In this document: in pieces, positions 27,171 through 37,277 of the stretch | Layout of the letters: each line of letters starts with the position of its first letter | Position numbering within the stretch: the stretch's first letter is position 1 | Source: Alteromonas confluentis | GTDB lineage: Bacteria; Pseudomonadota; Gammaproteobacteria; Enterobacterales; Alteromonadaceae | Direction: 5' to 3' | DNA length: 64,000 nucleotides | Assembly (NCBI RefSeq): GCF_001757105.1 | Contig: NZ_MDHN01000025.1 | Coordinates: 1-64,000 of the forward strand | Made by a program: the position numbers and the translations under genes | Notes under the pieces: model-generated | What the model was told of the DNA's origin: nothing | The model's input: only the letters and a program-made list of their open reading frames with translations | Databases searched by the model: none

Positions 27171-28189
27171 GCTACAAATTCCTCTTCCACCAGGCGGGTA
27201 TAAATCTTATTCATGGATTGTTCGGGGAACAACAGCAATAAATCGAAACTGATATCGCGTGTCTTAATGGCATAAGCAATTTCAATGGCCATGAGCTTGC
27301 CCCATCGACTGGCGTGATTATTTAAAATTGTCGTCACGCCACTATGCTGACCCAGAAGAATAGGATGGCTATGACTAAAAGAAACATTTAGCTGATCAGA
27401 CAAGGCGTTCAGGCATGCGCCGGTGAGAATGTTAGACACATCCATCAATGCTTCAAGCTGATAATCCTCATTGCTGGCGTGCTCACCGTAGTTTAACAGC
27501 TTAACAATGTTTTCCATTTTAGTGTCACTGAATATGACCAGCGCTTCACCTTTAATGCCTGCGCTGGTGAAGCCTTTCGACACAGCCGATACACGATTGT
27601 TTTGATGGGCTTCGGCGATTGCCATGTGTAGCTCGGTGGCTTCAATAACATTGACGTTTGGAATAGGTAAGTCGATAAACTCGCCCAGTAACCTGGCTAA
27701 GTTTTCTCCTGCCCGCCCCATCGCCACATTCACCAGCTCGCGGTATGCGTCGAGTTGTTCGTCAGCCGTGTTGCGCGTTGTTTTCTCTACCGCAGCAATA
27801 CGCCCAGCCGCCGACGCTTCGCCAGAATATAAGCCATACTGGGTTAACAGTGTCATTAGCTTGGCGTTATCCATGGGCTTACGAATAAATTCAATCGCCC
27901 CTAACGCCATCATCCGTTCCCGGGCTTCTTCTTGCACATCACCCGATACCACAATAACCAGACAAGGCAGATCCTGTTCACGAATCACTTTCATGGTTTC
28001 GTAGCCATCCATTATCGGCATATTGAGGTCAAGGAACATGACGTCGGCTTTGCCAGCACGAATAGCTTCAATAGCCTCCTTGCCATTAGCGGCAAATGAC
28101 AGCTCCACATCCCATCCATCGGGAATAGAGCGGGCCATCTGCTTGCGGGCAAAAGATGAATCGTCACAGATCAGTACTGGCGTGGTCAT
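27167..28189 (-). CDS. Response regulator with CheC-like phosphatase domain
   Basis: This 340-residue protein has an N-terminal receiver domain (about 3-122: acidic pair DD at 9-10, phosphoacceptor D54 in MFLDLNMP, Lys in FIRKPM) and a C-terminal CheC/CheX-family domain (about 145-335). The two CheC-type motifs are AYRELVNVAMGRAGENLA and LEALMDVSNILTGACLNAL, each with the Glu and Asn used in phospho-Asp hydrolysis. It is therefore likely a phosphatase for another receiver, switched by its own phosphorylation. It lies 12 bases after thyA and overlaps the GGDEF gene by 4 bases. The partner is inferred to be the nearby hybrid kinase or a chemotaxis CheY. Confidence 0.87.
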   Translation of the reverse strand: MTTPVLICDDSSFARKQMARSIPDGWDVELSFAANGKEAIEAIRAGKADVMFLDLNMPIMDGYETMKVIREQDLPCLVIVVSGDVQEEARERMMALGAIEFIRKPMDNAKLMTLLTQYGLYSGEASAAGRIAAVEKTTRNTADEQLDAYRELVNVAMGRAGENLARLLGEFIDLPIPNVNVIEATELHMAIAEAHQNNRVSAVSKGFTSAGIKGEALVIFSDTKMENIVKLLNYGEHASNEDYQLEALMDVSNILTGACLNALSDQLNVSFSHSHPILLGQHSGVTTILNNHASRWGKLMAIEIAYAIKTRDISFDLLLLFPEQSMNKIYTRLVEEEFVA

Positions 28190-28201
28190 GTGCAGCTCCT
28201 G

Positions 28202-29035
28202 CTATATCGCTACCGGCGCTTTAATATGCGGGTGAGACTGGTAATTTTGCAGCTCGAAATCTTCAAAAGTGAAAGCAAACAAGTCTTTCACTTCAGAATT
28301 AATACGCATTGTTGGGCTAGGGAAAGGCTCGCGAGCAAGTTGCGTTTCGGTTTGCTCCAGATGATTGGAGTACAAATGGGCATCGCCAAGGGTATGAATA
28401 AATTCACCAGGCTCAAGGTCACAAACCTGCGCGACCATCAAAGTAAGCAACGCATAGCTGGCAATATTAAACGGCACGCCTAAAAATACATCGCCACTGC
28501 GCTGATAGAGCTGACAGGAAAGTTTTCCGTTTAATACATAAAACTGGAACATGGTGTGGCAAGGCGGCAGCGCCTGACGGCCATTCGCAGCATTTTCTTT
28601 TGGTGACACGGTAGTGTCTGGCAAGACCGCTGGATTCCAGGCACTAACGATAAGGCGGCGTGAATCAGGGTTGGTTTTAATTTGCTCAACCACATCTTTG
28701 ATTTGATCGATGGTGGTGCCGTCACCGGCATCCCAGCTTCGCCATTGGTGGCCGTAAACCGGACCAAGTTCACCTTCATCGGTAGCCCACTCGTCCCAAA
28801 TTGATACACCGTTTTCTTTCAGGTAGCGAATGTTTGTTTCGCCTTTCAAAAACCACAGCAACTCATGAATGATGGATTTCAGATGACATTTTTTGGTTGT
28901 AACTAATGGAAAGCCTTTCGCCAGATCGAAACGCATTTGATAGCCAAATACACTCAGGGTGCCTGTACCTGTGCGGTCTTCCTTTTTAACGCCTTCGTCT
29001 CTTACGTGGCGCATGAGTTTTAAATATTCTTTCAT
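28202..29035 (-). CDS. thyA: Thymidylate synthase ThyA
   Basis: ThyA converts dUMP and methylene-tetrahydrofolate to dTMP and dihydrofolate. At 277 residues it is 13 longer than E. coli ThyA (264). Almost all of the difference is an insertion of about 12 residues just before the catalytic Cys motif PPCHTMFQF (the stretch around [14 protein letters not shown]). The other signatures are present: [36 protein letters not shown] and the C-terminal KAPVAI. It overlaps lgt by 4 bases, the conserved lgt-thyA pairing. The dihydrofolate it makes is recycled by FolA, encoded at 52232. Confidence 0.97.
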   Translation of the reverse strand: MKEYLKLMRHVRDEGVKKEDRTGTGTLSVFGYQMRFDLAKGFPLVTTKKCHLKSIIHELLWFLKGETNIRYLKENGVSIWDEWATDEGELGPVYGHQWRSWDAGDGTTIDQIKDVVEQIKTNPDSRRLIVSAWNPAVLPDTTVSPKENAANGRQALPPCHTMFQFYVLNGKLSCQLYQRSGDVFLGVPFNIASYALLTLMVAQVCDLEPGEFIHTLGDAHLYSNHLEQTETQLAREPFPSPTMRINSEVKDLFAFTFEDFELQNYQSHPHIKAPVAI

Positions 29036-29859
29036 GCCGATTTCTTATCACTGTTTTTTATTGTTGGTTCGGGTGATTTACGTAGATATGCCCACACCAT
29101 GAGGCCAGCGCCTAGCATGATCATGGGTATACAGAGTAATTGCCCCTGGCTCAAGCCAACGGAGTAGAGCCCGATATGCTGGTCGGGTTCGCGGAAATAT
29201 TCAACAATGAAACGGAAACATCCGTAACCGAGTAAAAACAACCCGCCGACGGCGCCGGTAGGTCTTGGTCTGGCTGAATATAACCACAAGATAATAAACA
29301 ACAATACACCTTCCAGCGCAAACTCGTAAAGCTGAGAAGGATGGCGAGGATGCTCACCGGCACCAGGGAAAATGATGGCCCAGGGCACATCTGTGGTTCG
29401 GCCCCACAATTCGGCATTCAGAAAGTTACCAATACGCCCCGCACCTAAGCCAATAGGAACAAGCGGCGCGACAAAGTCGCCAATTTGCAGGAAGGTGGCG
29501 TTCATACGTTTGGCCTGCCAGGCTAAGGCCACTAGCACACCTAACAAACCGCCGTGGAAAGACATCCCACCGGTCCATATCCGGAACAAATAGGTGGGAT
29601 CTTCAATGAACATATTAAACTGGTAGAACAGCACGTAACCTATGCGGCCGCCAAGGATCACACCCACGAAGCCCCAAAATAACAAATCGCTGAGCTGTTC
29701 ACGGGTCCAGGTAGTCTGTGACAAGCGTTTCTGCGCTAACATATAAGCGGCGATGAAGCCGACAAGGTACATCATGCCGTACCAGCGCACACTGAGCGGC
29801 CCGATACTAAAAATAATCGGGTCTATATTTGGAAAGACAAAATAACTGCTTTCTGCCAT
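29032..29859 (-). CDS. lgt: Prolipoprotein diacylglyceryl transferase Lgt
   Basis: Lgt moves diacylglycerol from phosphatidylglycerol to the lipobox Cys of prolipoproteins in the inner membrane; NlpD and PrsT in this window would be substrates. It is 275 residues with about seven transmembrane helices. The family signature [16 protein letters not shown] is present near residue 140, with HGGLLG (catalytic His region) near 103. It is followed by thyA with a 4-base overlap and preceded two bases away by the TauE-like gene, so all are probably one transcript. Confidence 0.97.
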   Translation of the reverse strand: MAESSYFVFPNIDPIIFSIGPLSVRWYGMMYLVGFIAAYMLAQKRLSQTTWTREQLSDLLFWGFVGVILGGRIGYVLFYQFNMFIEDPTYLFRIWTGGMSFHGGLLGVLVALAWQAKRMNATFLQIGDFVAPLVPIGLGAGRIGNFLNAELWGRTTDVPWAIIFPGAGEHPRHPSQLYEFALEGVLLFIILWLYSARPRPTGAVGGLFLLGYGCFRFIVEYFREPDQHIGLYSVGLSQGQLLCIPMIMLGAGLMVWAYLRKSPEPTIKNSDKKSA

Positions 29860-29861
29860 GC

Positions 29862-30680
29862 TTATTCAATTCCTACAATCATTCTGATACTCACCAGTAC
29901 AAGCAGTCCTGCGAGGATCTTTTTCAATAACTGAGTGTTCATCCGCTGTCCCAGGCGGGCGCCGAGGTTCGCGGTGAATACCGATGTACACACAATGCCT
30001 AAGGTTGCCGGCCAGTACACGTAACCAATGGCTTTTTCTGGTAAGCCAGGAACTTCAGCACCCGTGAATATAAAGCTTGCGGTGCCAAATAACGCCACCA
30101 CTAATCCACTGAATGCAGCGCAACCAATGGCTTGTCGCACGCCCACACGAAACCAAACCAATGCGGGCACTAACAGCGCGCCGCCACCAATGCCCATTAG
30201 CGCACTAATGCCGCCCACTCCAGACCCAACAGCAATCAGCGTGGGTTTAGAAGCTTCATGGCGGGAGGCTTCCCGTTTACCGAAAATCATCTGCGCAGCC
30301 ACCAGCATTACCAGCACAGCAAAAATGTTTTTCAGTAAATGGCCTGAAATGGCACTGGCAACGAAAGCGCCAGCTACCGCGCCAAAAGCAATACCAATTC
30401 CACTGTAGACCACAATATGGCGATCTAAATTCCCTAGCTTTTTATGCGCCATAACCGACGATAAACCGGTGAAAATAATAGTCGACAACGAGGTTGCTAC
30501 CGCCATTGGCATCACTATGTCAGTGCTTATCCCTAGAAAATGCACCATCAGATACGACAAACAAGGCACAATGATCAGGCCGCCGCCTATGCCGAGCATT
30601 CCTGCTAGCAAACCAACAAGTAGCCCCAGCGCCAGGCAACACATAAAAATAATTAAAAAGGGGTCCATGAATACGTCCAT
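29862..30680 (-). CDS. TauE/SafE family membrane exporter
   Basis: This 272-residue protein has about eight predicted transmembrane segments and the two glycine-rich repeats of the TauE/SafE (DUF81) family: [21 protein letters not shown] near the N-terminus and [23 protein letters not shown] near residue 155. Members export sulfite, sulfoacetate or similar organosulfur anions, but the substrate here is not known. It sits between ptsP and lgt, a place that is empty in E. coli. ATG 30680 is used; ATG 30668 (MDPFLII) is an alternative. Confidence 0.87.
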   Translation of the reverse strand: MDVFMDPFLIIFMCCLALGLLVGLLAGMLGIGGGLIIVPCLSYLMVHFLGISTDIVMPMAVATSLSTIIFTGLSSVMAHKKLGNLDRHIVVYSGIGIAFGAVAGAFVASAISGHLLKNIFAVLVMLVAAQMIFGKREASRHEASKPTLIAVGSGVGGISALMGIGGGALLVPALVWFRVGVRQAIGCAAFSGLVVALFGTASFIFTGAEVPGLPEKAIGYVYWPATLGIVCTSVFTANLGARLGQRMNTQLLKKILAGLLVLVSIRMIVGIE

Positions 30681-30756
30681 TTACGTGAGGCGCGTAGCGT
30701 ATCATAGAATACACCGGAAAGGGGTTACAGGTATGAAGCGAAAACGACAAACAACA

Positions 30757-33066
30757 TTATGATCCGGCGCGCACCAGGCCGCCAAGTCCCCGATGTTCCA
30801 GATAATGATTGATATGACTGAAGACTTCTTCATGAGTGTGGGCAGTGAGCGCTTTCATCAGCAGTTGTCGCGACTCTTCCAGCGATACATTACGAATCAC
30901 CCAGTTAATTTTGCGCAGATTGTGGGCATTCATACTGAGCTTGCGGTAACCCATTCCCATGAGCAAAATTGCGCCACCGGGCTCGCCGGCGATCTCGCCG
31001 CACACCGTTACCGGAACATGGTTCGCATCCGCTTGCTTAACGATATCAAACAATGCACTTAACACCGCTGGGTGATAGCTGTTATACAGTGAAGCAACAC
31101 GGGTGTTGTTTCTGTCTACCGCCAGAAGATATTGGGTTAAATCGTTACTGCCTACCGAGAAAAAATCGACCTGTTTCGCAAGCTGTGGCAGCTGATAAAG
31201 TACCGAAGGTACTTCAAGCATGATACCCAACCTGGGCTTTTCCAACAGCACGTCCATGTCTTTCACTTCGTCTTTTATTTCAAAGAAAGCCTGATCGATA
31301 AGACGCTTGGCTTCTTTAACCTCTGTCACCGACGAAATCATGGGTAGCATTATTTGTAAATTAGTCAGGCCAATACTTGCCCGCAACATCGCCCGTACCT
31401 GCACCAGAAAAATTTCCGGATGATCCAGGGTAAGACGAATGCCACGCCAACCTAAGAAGGGGTTTTCCTCGTTAATTGGAAAGTACGGTAGCGGCTTATC
31501 GCCGCCAACATCGAGTGTACGCATGGTGATGGGTTGTTCAGGCGACGCGAGCAGGATTTGACGATACAGTTCCACCTGTTCCTGCTCTGACGGAAAACGC
31601 TCACGCAACATGAAAGGGATCTCTGTGCGATAAAGTCCGATGCCATCTGCATTCACAAACTGGGTCGCTTCAATTTCTGCCGATAGCCCCGCATTCACGT
31701 AAAGTGCCATGCGACATTTATCATGGGTTAAGCACTCTTGATCGGCTTCGGCATCGATACGCTGCGAGAGGGTTTTCTCTTCTTCAATAAGTTGAACAAA
31801 CTCGTTGCGGATACTCTTTTCGGGCGAAATGATCACTTCACCAGAATACCCATCGAGAAGAATTTCTTTGCCATTCAGCAGCGCAGGCGACACGTTCTGA
31901 CAACCCATGACGGCGGGTACGCCCATCGCGCGGGCAAGAATAGCTGCGTGAGAGTTGTTCGACCCCCGAATAGAGATAATGCCATTCAGGTAAGCCCGTG
32001 GAAACTCGGCCAGCATGGTTGCGCTAACTTCTTCTGCTACCAGAATACTGTCGGCTTTGATGTCAGCGGCAGAAGGCCCCTTGCCTTTGTTATCGTAAAG
32101 AATATTGAGCAAGATACGGTTAGACAAATCGATGATATCGATGGCCCGCTCTTGCATGTACGGATCTTCCATACTTTGAAAGCGCGCAGCGTAATCTTCA
32201 ACAACCATTTTTAATGATGAAGCCGCGTCCCACCCTTCTCGAATTTTCGCTTCCACTTCCCGGCCTAAGCTGTTGGCGTCGAGCAAATGGTGGTACAACT
32301 GAAAAATCGATTTCACGTCATCAGGTATGCCTTCATCGAGTCGCCCCGATAAGTCATCGACATGTTTACGGGTTAATTCAACGCCCCGGCGATACAAACG
32401 GATCTCAAGTTCTTGATCGTTGCAGCGTTTTACCACCCAGTTTCGCAGTGAAATACTGCTGTCGGTAGAATACCCTGTACCAATGGCCAAACCGGTGGAA
32501 CCTGCGATACCCCTTACGTTTTTCTGACGCGGCATCGATTCCTGATTCGATGAATAGCTAAGTGCACCGCGGATATCAGCGTTGGTGATTTCCAATGCAA
32601 GTTGCGTAGCCAAGGTAACCAGAAACGCTTCTTCGTCTTCACTGAATCGACGCATCGCTTTCTGCTGCATGGTAATAACACCCAGCACTTTGCGCTGATG
32701 GATAATAGGCGTACCAAGAAAAGCGTTATAGTTTTCTTCTTTTACTTCCGGGTAGTGTTTGAAACGGGGGTGTTTGTGGGCATTTTCGATGTTCAGCGGC
32801 TCTTCCCGCTGGCCCACTAAGCCGATAAGGCCTTCAGAGAAACCAATCCGCACCAGTTCAACGGCATCAGGGTGCAGACCATCTGTGGCCTTTAGAATAA
32901 AATCTTGTTGGTCGTAATCTGCCAAATAAATGGAACAGGAATCCACCGCCATGGTTTGCTTAACCCGGGACGCAAGGCGAAACAAAGCCTGATCCAGGTC
33001 TGGGATCTGGTTCATTTCCTGAACAATGCGCTTTAACGTGGTGAGTATGTTCCCGGTTCCAGCCAC
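30757..33066 (-). CDS. ptsP: PEP-protein phosphotransferase PtsP (EI-Ntr)
   Basis: This is the first enzyme of the nitrogen phosphotransferase relay; it passes phosphate from PEP to NPr. From the GTG chosen it is 769 residues (E. coli 748). A GAF domain (about 15-165) with LTTLKRIVQEMN at its start is followed by the EI domain with the phospho-His motif GSNNSHAAILARAMG and PEP-binding motifs LYRTEIPFM and DFFSVGSNDLTQYLLAVDRN. GTG 33066 has AGGAG about nine bases upstream and aligns with the usual PtsP start; an in-frame ATG at 33168 would overlap rppH. The rppH-ptsP order is conserved. Confidence 0.95.
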   Translation of the reverse strand: MAGTGNILTTLKRIVQEMNQIPDLDQALFRLASRVKQTMAVDSCSIYLADYDQQDFILKATDGLHPDAVELVRIGFSEGLIGLVGQREEPLNIENAHKHPRFKHYPEVKEENYNAFLGTPIIHQRKVLGVITMQQKAMRRFSEDEEAFLVTLATQLALEITNADIRGALSYSSNQESMPRQKNVRGIAGSTGLAIGTGYSTDSSISLRNWVVKRCNDQELEIRLYRRGVELTRKHVDDLSGRLDEGIPDDVKSIFQLYHHLLDANSLGREVEAKIREGWDAASSLKMVVEDYAARFQSMEDPYMQERAIDIIDLSNRILLNILYDNKGKGPSAADIKADSILVAEEVSATMLAEFPRAYLNGIISIRGSNNSHAAILARAMGVPAVMGCQNVSPALLNGKEILLDGYSGEVIISPEKSIRNEFVQLIEEEKTLSQRIDAEADQECLTHDKCRMALYVNAGLSAEIEATQFVNADGIGLYRTEIPFMLRERFPSEQEQVELYRQILLASPEQPITMRTLDVGGDKPLPYFPINEENPFLGWRGIRLTLDHPEIFLVQVRAMLRASIGLTNLQIMLPMISSVTEVKEAKRLIDQAFFEIKDEVKDMDVLLEKPRLGIMLEVPSVLYQLPQLAKQVDFFSVGSNDLTQYLLAVDRNNTRVASLYNSYHPAVLSALFDIVKQADANHVPVTVCGEIAGEPGGAILLMGMGYRKLSMNAHNLRKINWVIRNVSLEESRQLLMKALTAHTHEEVFSHINHYLEHRGLGGLVRAGS

Positions 33067-33082
33067 GAAGATGTTCTCCTGT

Positions 33083-33619
33083 TTAGCCGTTTCGCCTACG
33101 CTTACGATGTCGCTTATTTGAGGGGTTTTGTGCTGAACGCTGTACAACAGGCATCGCAACGCCAGCAAATTCTTTCATCACTTTCCGGTAAACATCACGT
33201 TTGAAAGACACCACATTGCGAATGGGATACCAGTAACTAACCCAACGCCAGTCGTCAAACTCGGGATGACCGGTTTTAAGTACGTTGACATCTTTTTCGT
33301 GACAATCCAGTTGCAGTAAAAACCACTTCTGTTTTTGTCCGATACATACAGGCGAGCTCCCTTGGCGAATTAAACGCTTCGGCAGTTTGTAGCGCAACCA
33401 GTTGCGGGTAACTCCTAAGATAGTGACATCTTTTTTTGTTAACCCTACTTCTTCGTGCAACTCCCTATACATAGCTTGCTCTGCAGTTTCCCCTTCATCA
33501 ATTCCGCCTTGTGGAAACTGCCATGAATGCTGACCATAACGCCTTGCCCAAAACACCTGACCCATTTTGTTGCAAATCACTATGCCCACATTCGCACGGA
33601 ATCCGTCGGCATCTATCAC
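33083..33619 (-). CDS. rppH: RNA pyrophosphohydrolase RppH
   Basis: RppH removes pyrophosphate from triphosphorylated mRNA 5' ends and so starts RNase E-dependent decay. It is 178 residues (E. coli 176). The opening [18 protein letters not shown] is typical. The Nudix box lies at about 38-59, starting GGIDEGET and ending REUxEEvG-like (RELHEEVG). The basic tail ([11 protein letters not shown]) is rich in Lys and Arg. Sixteen bases separate it from ptsP, and it is divergent from mutH (106 bases), matching enteric order. Confidence 0.97.
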   Translation of the reverse strand: MIDADGFRANVGIVICNKMGQVFWARRYGQHSWQFPQGGIDEGETAEQAMYRELHEEVGLTKKDVTILGVTRNWLRYKLPKRLIRQGSSPVCIGQKQKWFLLQLDCHEKDVNVLKTGHPEFDDWRWVSYWYPIRNVVSFKRDVYRKVMKEFAGVAMPVVQRSAQNPSNKRHRKRRRNG

Positions 33620-33725
33620 ATAGACTCCCGGGCACGATAAACTTTTCTATTTACGCATTCTTCCATAAACTATAGCCCTTTCAAAGCATTAATCCATATT
33701 CATCGAATATTCCGAGGAGAGCGCC

Positions 33726-34400
33726 TTGCAACCGCCTGAAACCGCACCATCCAGCCCACAGGAATTACTGGACCGCAGTTATCAAATTGCCGGGGTGACG
33801 CTGGGCGAGTTGGCCGCCATGGCGCAGTTAGCGATTCCGGCGAACCTTCAGCGCCACAAGGGCTGGCCGGGTATGCTTATTGAAAAATGGCTCGGCGCAA
33901 CAGCGGGCTCAAAGCCGCAACAGGACTTTCCTGAACTGGGCGTTGAACTAAAAACCATACCCATTGATCAACAGTTTAATCCGCTGGAAACAACGTACGT
34001 TTGCTATGCGCCTTTGTTAAGCAAGCCGGGCATTACCTGGCAAACATCGAATGTCCGCAATAAATTGCAGCAAGTGTTGTGGGTGCCGCTAGAAGGCGAT
34101 CGCAGTATCCCGCTGGCTGACCGTCGCGTCGCCACGGCTTTTTTCTGGCAACCTAACGAACAGGAAGATGCTATTTTGCAACGTGATTGGGAAGAGTTAA
34201 CTGAGATGATTGTGCTAGGTGATGTTGAAAAAATCACCGCGCGACTGGGGCAAGCGCTGCATATTCGCCCTAAAGCGGCTAGCGGCAATGTACTCACCGA
34301 TGCCATGAACGCAGATGGAGAGCGCATTCGTACTCGCCCTCGGGGCTTTTACTTACGCACGTCGTTTACCGGCGCAGTACTACACCGTCATTTTGGTTAG
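33726..34400 (+). CDS. mutH: DNA mismatch repair endonuclease MutH
   Basis: MutH nicks the unmethylated strand at hemimethylated GATC sites during MutS/MutL-directed repair, which implies a Dam-methylating host. It is 224 residues (E. coli 229). The catalytic D-E-x-K arrangement is seen in [12 protein letters not shown] after the Asp-bearing region near residue 70. The end ([20 protein letters not shown]) is family-typical. The start is TTG, supported by GAGGAG with proper spacing, and no in-frame ATG lies upstream of the conserved region. mutS and mutL are not in the window. Confidence 0.95.
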   Translation: MQPPETAPSSPQELLDRSYQIAGVTLGELAAMAQLAIPANLQRHKGWPGMLIEKWLGATAGSKPQQDFPELGVELKTIPIDQQFNPLETTYVCYAPLLSKPGITWQTSNVRNKLQQVLWVPLEGDRSIPLADRRVATAFFWQPNEQEDAILQRDWEELTEMIVLGDVEKITARLGQALHIRPKAASGNVLTDAMNADGERIRTRPRGFYLRTSFTGAVLHRHFG

Positions 34401-34450
34401 TGCCCATCTGCCTGCGCGGTCAATACGAAAGAGCAACCTAACCTCTTTGT

Positions 34451-35515
34451 TCAACCCTGTTTGCGGATGTGATTCATCATTGCACCACTGAGAAATTGCT
34501 CGGAGTGAATACCAAGTCGTTTCGCTGTAGCCGCCAATTGGCTGTCTTGACTGAGCAACTCACTTTTCGCGTAAGCGAGGCGGTATTGATACACGAAACT
34601 TCTGAAGTCCCGCTTTTCCAGCAAGCGTAATGCAATAACCATGGTGGTTGGGTCTGCGTTGCACTGTTGTGCAAATGCTTTAAGTTGTAAGCCGGGCTTT
34701 TTATACGCTTCTACCGACGACATGGCTTGTTCAGCTTTAACTAAGGCTTCACGCATCACGCATTGTTGCGCCTTGAGTTCTGCCAGACGATGATAATCCA
34801 GTGGAGAGGGAGAGGTATGTTGCGGGCGGATAACTGCAATAAATGTCTGCAGCATGGCAATCGCAAACAGCAGATTAAACAAGGACTGCCAGAACGTAAT
34901 ATTAAAGAAGCCGAACGCACCGGCGGTTACCAGCAACACACAACAAAAGCCTAGCCCGACACTAATTCCCATAGCACCACCAAGCCAACGCACTTTGTAT
35001 TCTCTTACATCAACCACTTGGCAGGATAAGTAACGATGGTAATTCTGAATCATTTCTGTGATCACGATGCCCATCACCAGCATGCCGAATCCGGTTACCA
35101 TGTAGGCGAGATACAGCGCCCAGTTTTCGAGGGGATGCCCCACGGGAGAAGCCTGTAGCCACGTGGCTTTTTCACTGGTACTCACAAACCAAAGTGGTAT
35201 CTGAGCAAGTACCGTAATCCCCACAGGCACCCATAACAAAGGTTTGGATGGACGAGGATTATCAATAACCAGCAATTTTACACTGCGATAAAGCAAAGTA
35301 AGACAGAGCAAAGGCACAAAAACCAGTAACGAGGACGCGGCCGCCAGCGGCAAGCCGAAGGCTCGAATAATTTCATCAACCAGAATGAGGGGCCACACGG
35401 CCATTGCTGCCGCTACCCAGTTTGCGCCAGCCACACGCTGTTTTTCACGGAAAAACTGGAACAGTAGTACCGCATAAAGCAGAAACAAAACCAAAAGGGT
35501 GTAGCGATGCAACAT
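34451..35515 (-). CDS. Membrane-anchored AraC-like regulator
   Basis: This 354-residue protein has about seven hydrophobic segments in the first 230 residues, then a soluble C-terminal region that aligns with an AraC-type DNA-binding domain: LQLKAFAQQCNADPTTMVIAL as the first helix-turn-helix, RSFVYQYRLAYAKSELLS as the linker helix, and LAATAKRLGIHSEQFLSGAM as the second. The usual Gly-Phe and Phe contacts of the second motif are missing, so it is divergent. The 7TM-AraC layout suggests direct membrane signalling to DNA. It is convergent with mutH and 35 bases after ygiF. The signal sensed is unknown. Confidence 0.75.
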   Translation of the reverse strand: MLHRYTLLVLFLLYAVLLFQFFREKQRVAGANWVAAAMAVWPLILVDEIIRAFGLPLAAASSLLVFVPLLCLTLLYRSVKLLVIDNPRPSKPLLWVPVGITVLAQIPLWFVSTSEKATWLQASPVGHPLENWALYLAYMVTGFGMLVMGIVITEMIQNYHRYLSCQVVDVREYKVRWLGGAMGISVGLGFCCVLLVTAGAFGFFNITFWQSLFNLLFAIAMLQTFIAVIRPQHTSPSPLDYHRLAELKAQQCVMREALVKAEQAMSSVEAYKKPGLQLKAFAQQCNADPTTMVIALRLLEKRDFRSFVYQYRLAYAKSELLSQDSQLAATAKRLGIHSEQFLSGAMMNHIRKQG

Positions 35516-35550
35516 AGGTGTTTTCCCTCACGTCCTCTTCAGCAACTGGA

Positions 35551-37056
35551 TTACCAGTAAATATCGCCTTGCATACCCGCTTGTCGGGTTCTTTCCATTA
35601 CACTCATCAGACTGACAATCTTCTCATCAATCCAGGTGAATACGTCGGTCACATCGTCAAGCTCAGATTCCTGAGACATAGCTTTTAGCATCATTAGCGC
35701 TTTGAGTTCATCAATACCGGTTAAGATATCGAGCCACGGCGCACGGAAATGATGCCTGTCGTCATCGAACAAATCAGCCAACAGAAACCCGTTCCACAAA
35801 GTTTGTCTAAGTAGCACGCCAATTGCCAGATAATTTTCGGGAGTCATGGTACGCGCAGCAGGCATGGTTTGCTGCACCGTTTGCCAACCCTGTGCCAGCC
35901 ACCCTTGGGCGTGTTCCATTACCGGTACATCGTAGGCTCTGGAATGGTCGCGCCAGGGCTTTTCGTGCAATATTTGCGAAAGCAGTAATTTAAGTCGGTT
36001 AGTCTGTTTGTTCAGTAACAATTCTTCAGGGTGATGCGCATGAATCAATCCTGCTTTTCTGCCTTGTAAGTAGCTAAGCAATGCCGGATAACGGCTTAGG
36101 CATTTATTAAACAAACTTTTCTTCGACAACAAATAGCGCAGGCTTTGTAGATCATCTTGCCACAACCAGCCTTGAACGTATCGTGTGAGTAATTGGTGAA
36201 CCGACATCAGTTGCGGGCATTGCAGCACAGGAAGATAAAGGGTGACGGTTTGTAGCAGCAGACGAATACTCTTTACAATTTCACCCAGCATTTTTACTGA
36301 GCCCGTTTCATAGAACAAGTGCTCGTGCTTTTGCCAGTGCGACAGCGCCAGTTGAATGGCCTTACAGAACGCGTCTTCGGTAGAGGTGCCGTGATTGAGT
36401 GCAAGGTAGCCTTGCATAGGAGAAATCACTGGCGACAAGCCATTAAGGAGTTGATACCCCTGCGCGGCTTTCGACACATCACTCAAACGTACCGGCATGT
36501 TCTCAACGATAAGCTGACTCAGGGTGAACAAGTCTGCAACCTGGCCCTTTTTCAGTTCCAGTTCAATTTCTCGAATGGGCGAACTGTTTTTACCGGTAAT
36601 GGCTTCCCCTTCGTCGACAACAATTTCAACCAGAGCATCCTGCCACGCCACATTGAACGTGGTTCTAACAAAGTTAGTACTGAATTGACGCTGTAAGTCT
36701 TGATTAACGGTTTCTACCTGCCAGTCATCAGGCCATACGTCTTTGGGGAAGAGGCGCAAATCAGGTTCAGCGGTTTCTAAATCAACGTTGTACTCGGCAC
36801 GTTGGTGCAGCCCGCCGCTGATTTTGCCCTGAGTTTTCATGGTTTGTTCGAACTTATCGTCGAAGCCACGAACACGAAAACCCATTTTTGCAGTTTGGAA
36901 AATATGTTCCGCAGTATCGTAGTAATCGTTCTGTAAGCGCATTTCTGCTTCGCGGTTAACGGAATAACCAGCGCGTTCAAATACGGGCAGAACGTTGTCG
37001 ATAAATGCAGGTAACGCGCTTTCGCGCGTCACAAATTTTATTTCTATTTCCGACAT
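35551..37056 (-). CDS. ygiF: Inorganic triphosphatase YgiF (CYTH-CHAD)
   Basis: This 501-residue protein has an N-terminal CYTH domain (about 1-200) with the signature EIEIKF (ExExK) and later acidic/basic tunnel residues such as REIELELKKG. The C-terminal half holds a CHAD domain (about 220-480), a helical domain with scattered His that binds polyphosphate in other proteins. E. coli YgiF hydrolyses tripolyphosphate. It is divergent from the SH3-domain gene, as ygiF is from ygiM in E. coli. Confidence 0.92.
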   Translation of the reverse strand: MSEIEIKFVTRESALPAFIDNVLPVFERAGYSVNREAEMRLQNDYYDTAEHIFQTAKMGFRVRGFDDKFEQTMKTQGKISGGLHQRAEYNVDLETAEPDLRLFPKDVWPDDWQVETVNQDLQRQFSTNFVRTTFNVAWQDALVEIVVDEGEAITGKNSSPIREIELELKKGQVADLFTLSQLIVENMPVRLSDVSKAAQGYQLLNGLSPVISPMQGYLALNHGTSTEDAFCKAIQLALSHWQKHEHLFYETGSVKMLGEIVKSIRLLLQTVTLYLPVLQCPQLMSVHQLLTRYVQGWLWQDDLQSLRYLLSKKSLFNKCLSRYPALLSYLQGRKAGLIHAHHPEELLLNKQTNRLKLLLSQILHEKPWRDHSRAYDVPVMEHAQGWLAQGWQTVQQTMPAARTMTPENYLAIGVLLRQTLWNGFLLADLFDDDRHHFRAPWLDILTGIDELKALMMLKAMSQESELDDVTDVFTWIDEKIVSLMSVMERTRQAGMQGDIYW

Positions 37057-37277
37057 AAGAGATAAAGGCAGGTCGGTCGATGATTAGTAAGACACAATAC
37101 CTTCGTATAGGTTTTTTCGCAATGTATGTTAGACCTAAGTCGTTCATTGCACACTCTTTGATGTCACGAAAAGTGAACTGTATGACGAGTTGCCGGTCCA
37201 AACAGGCGGTCAGGCTTGCCTTTCATAAGAACAGCCAATACCATCACAACGTTTCTAACAACCACTACGGACGCACT

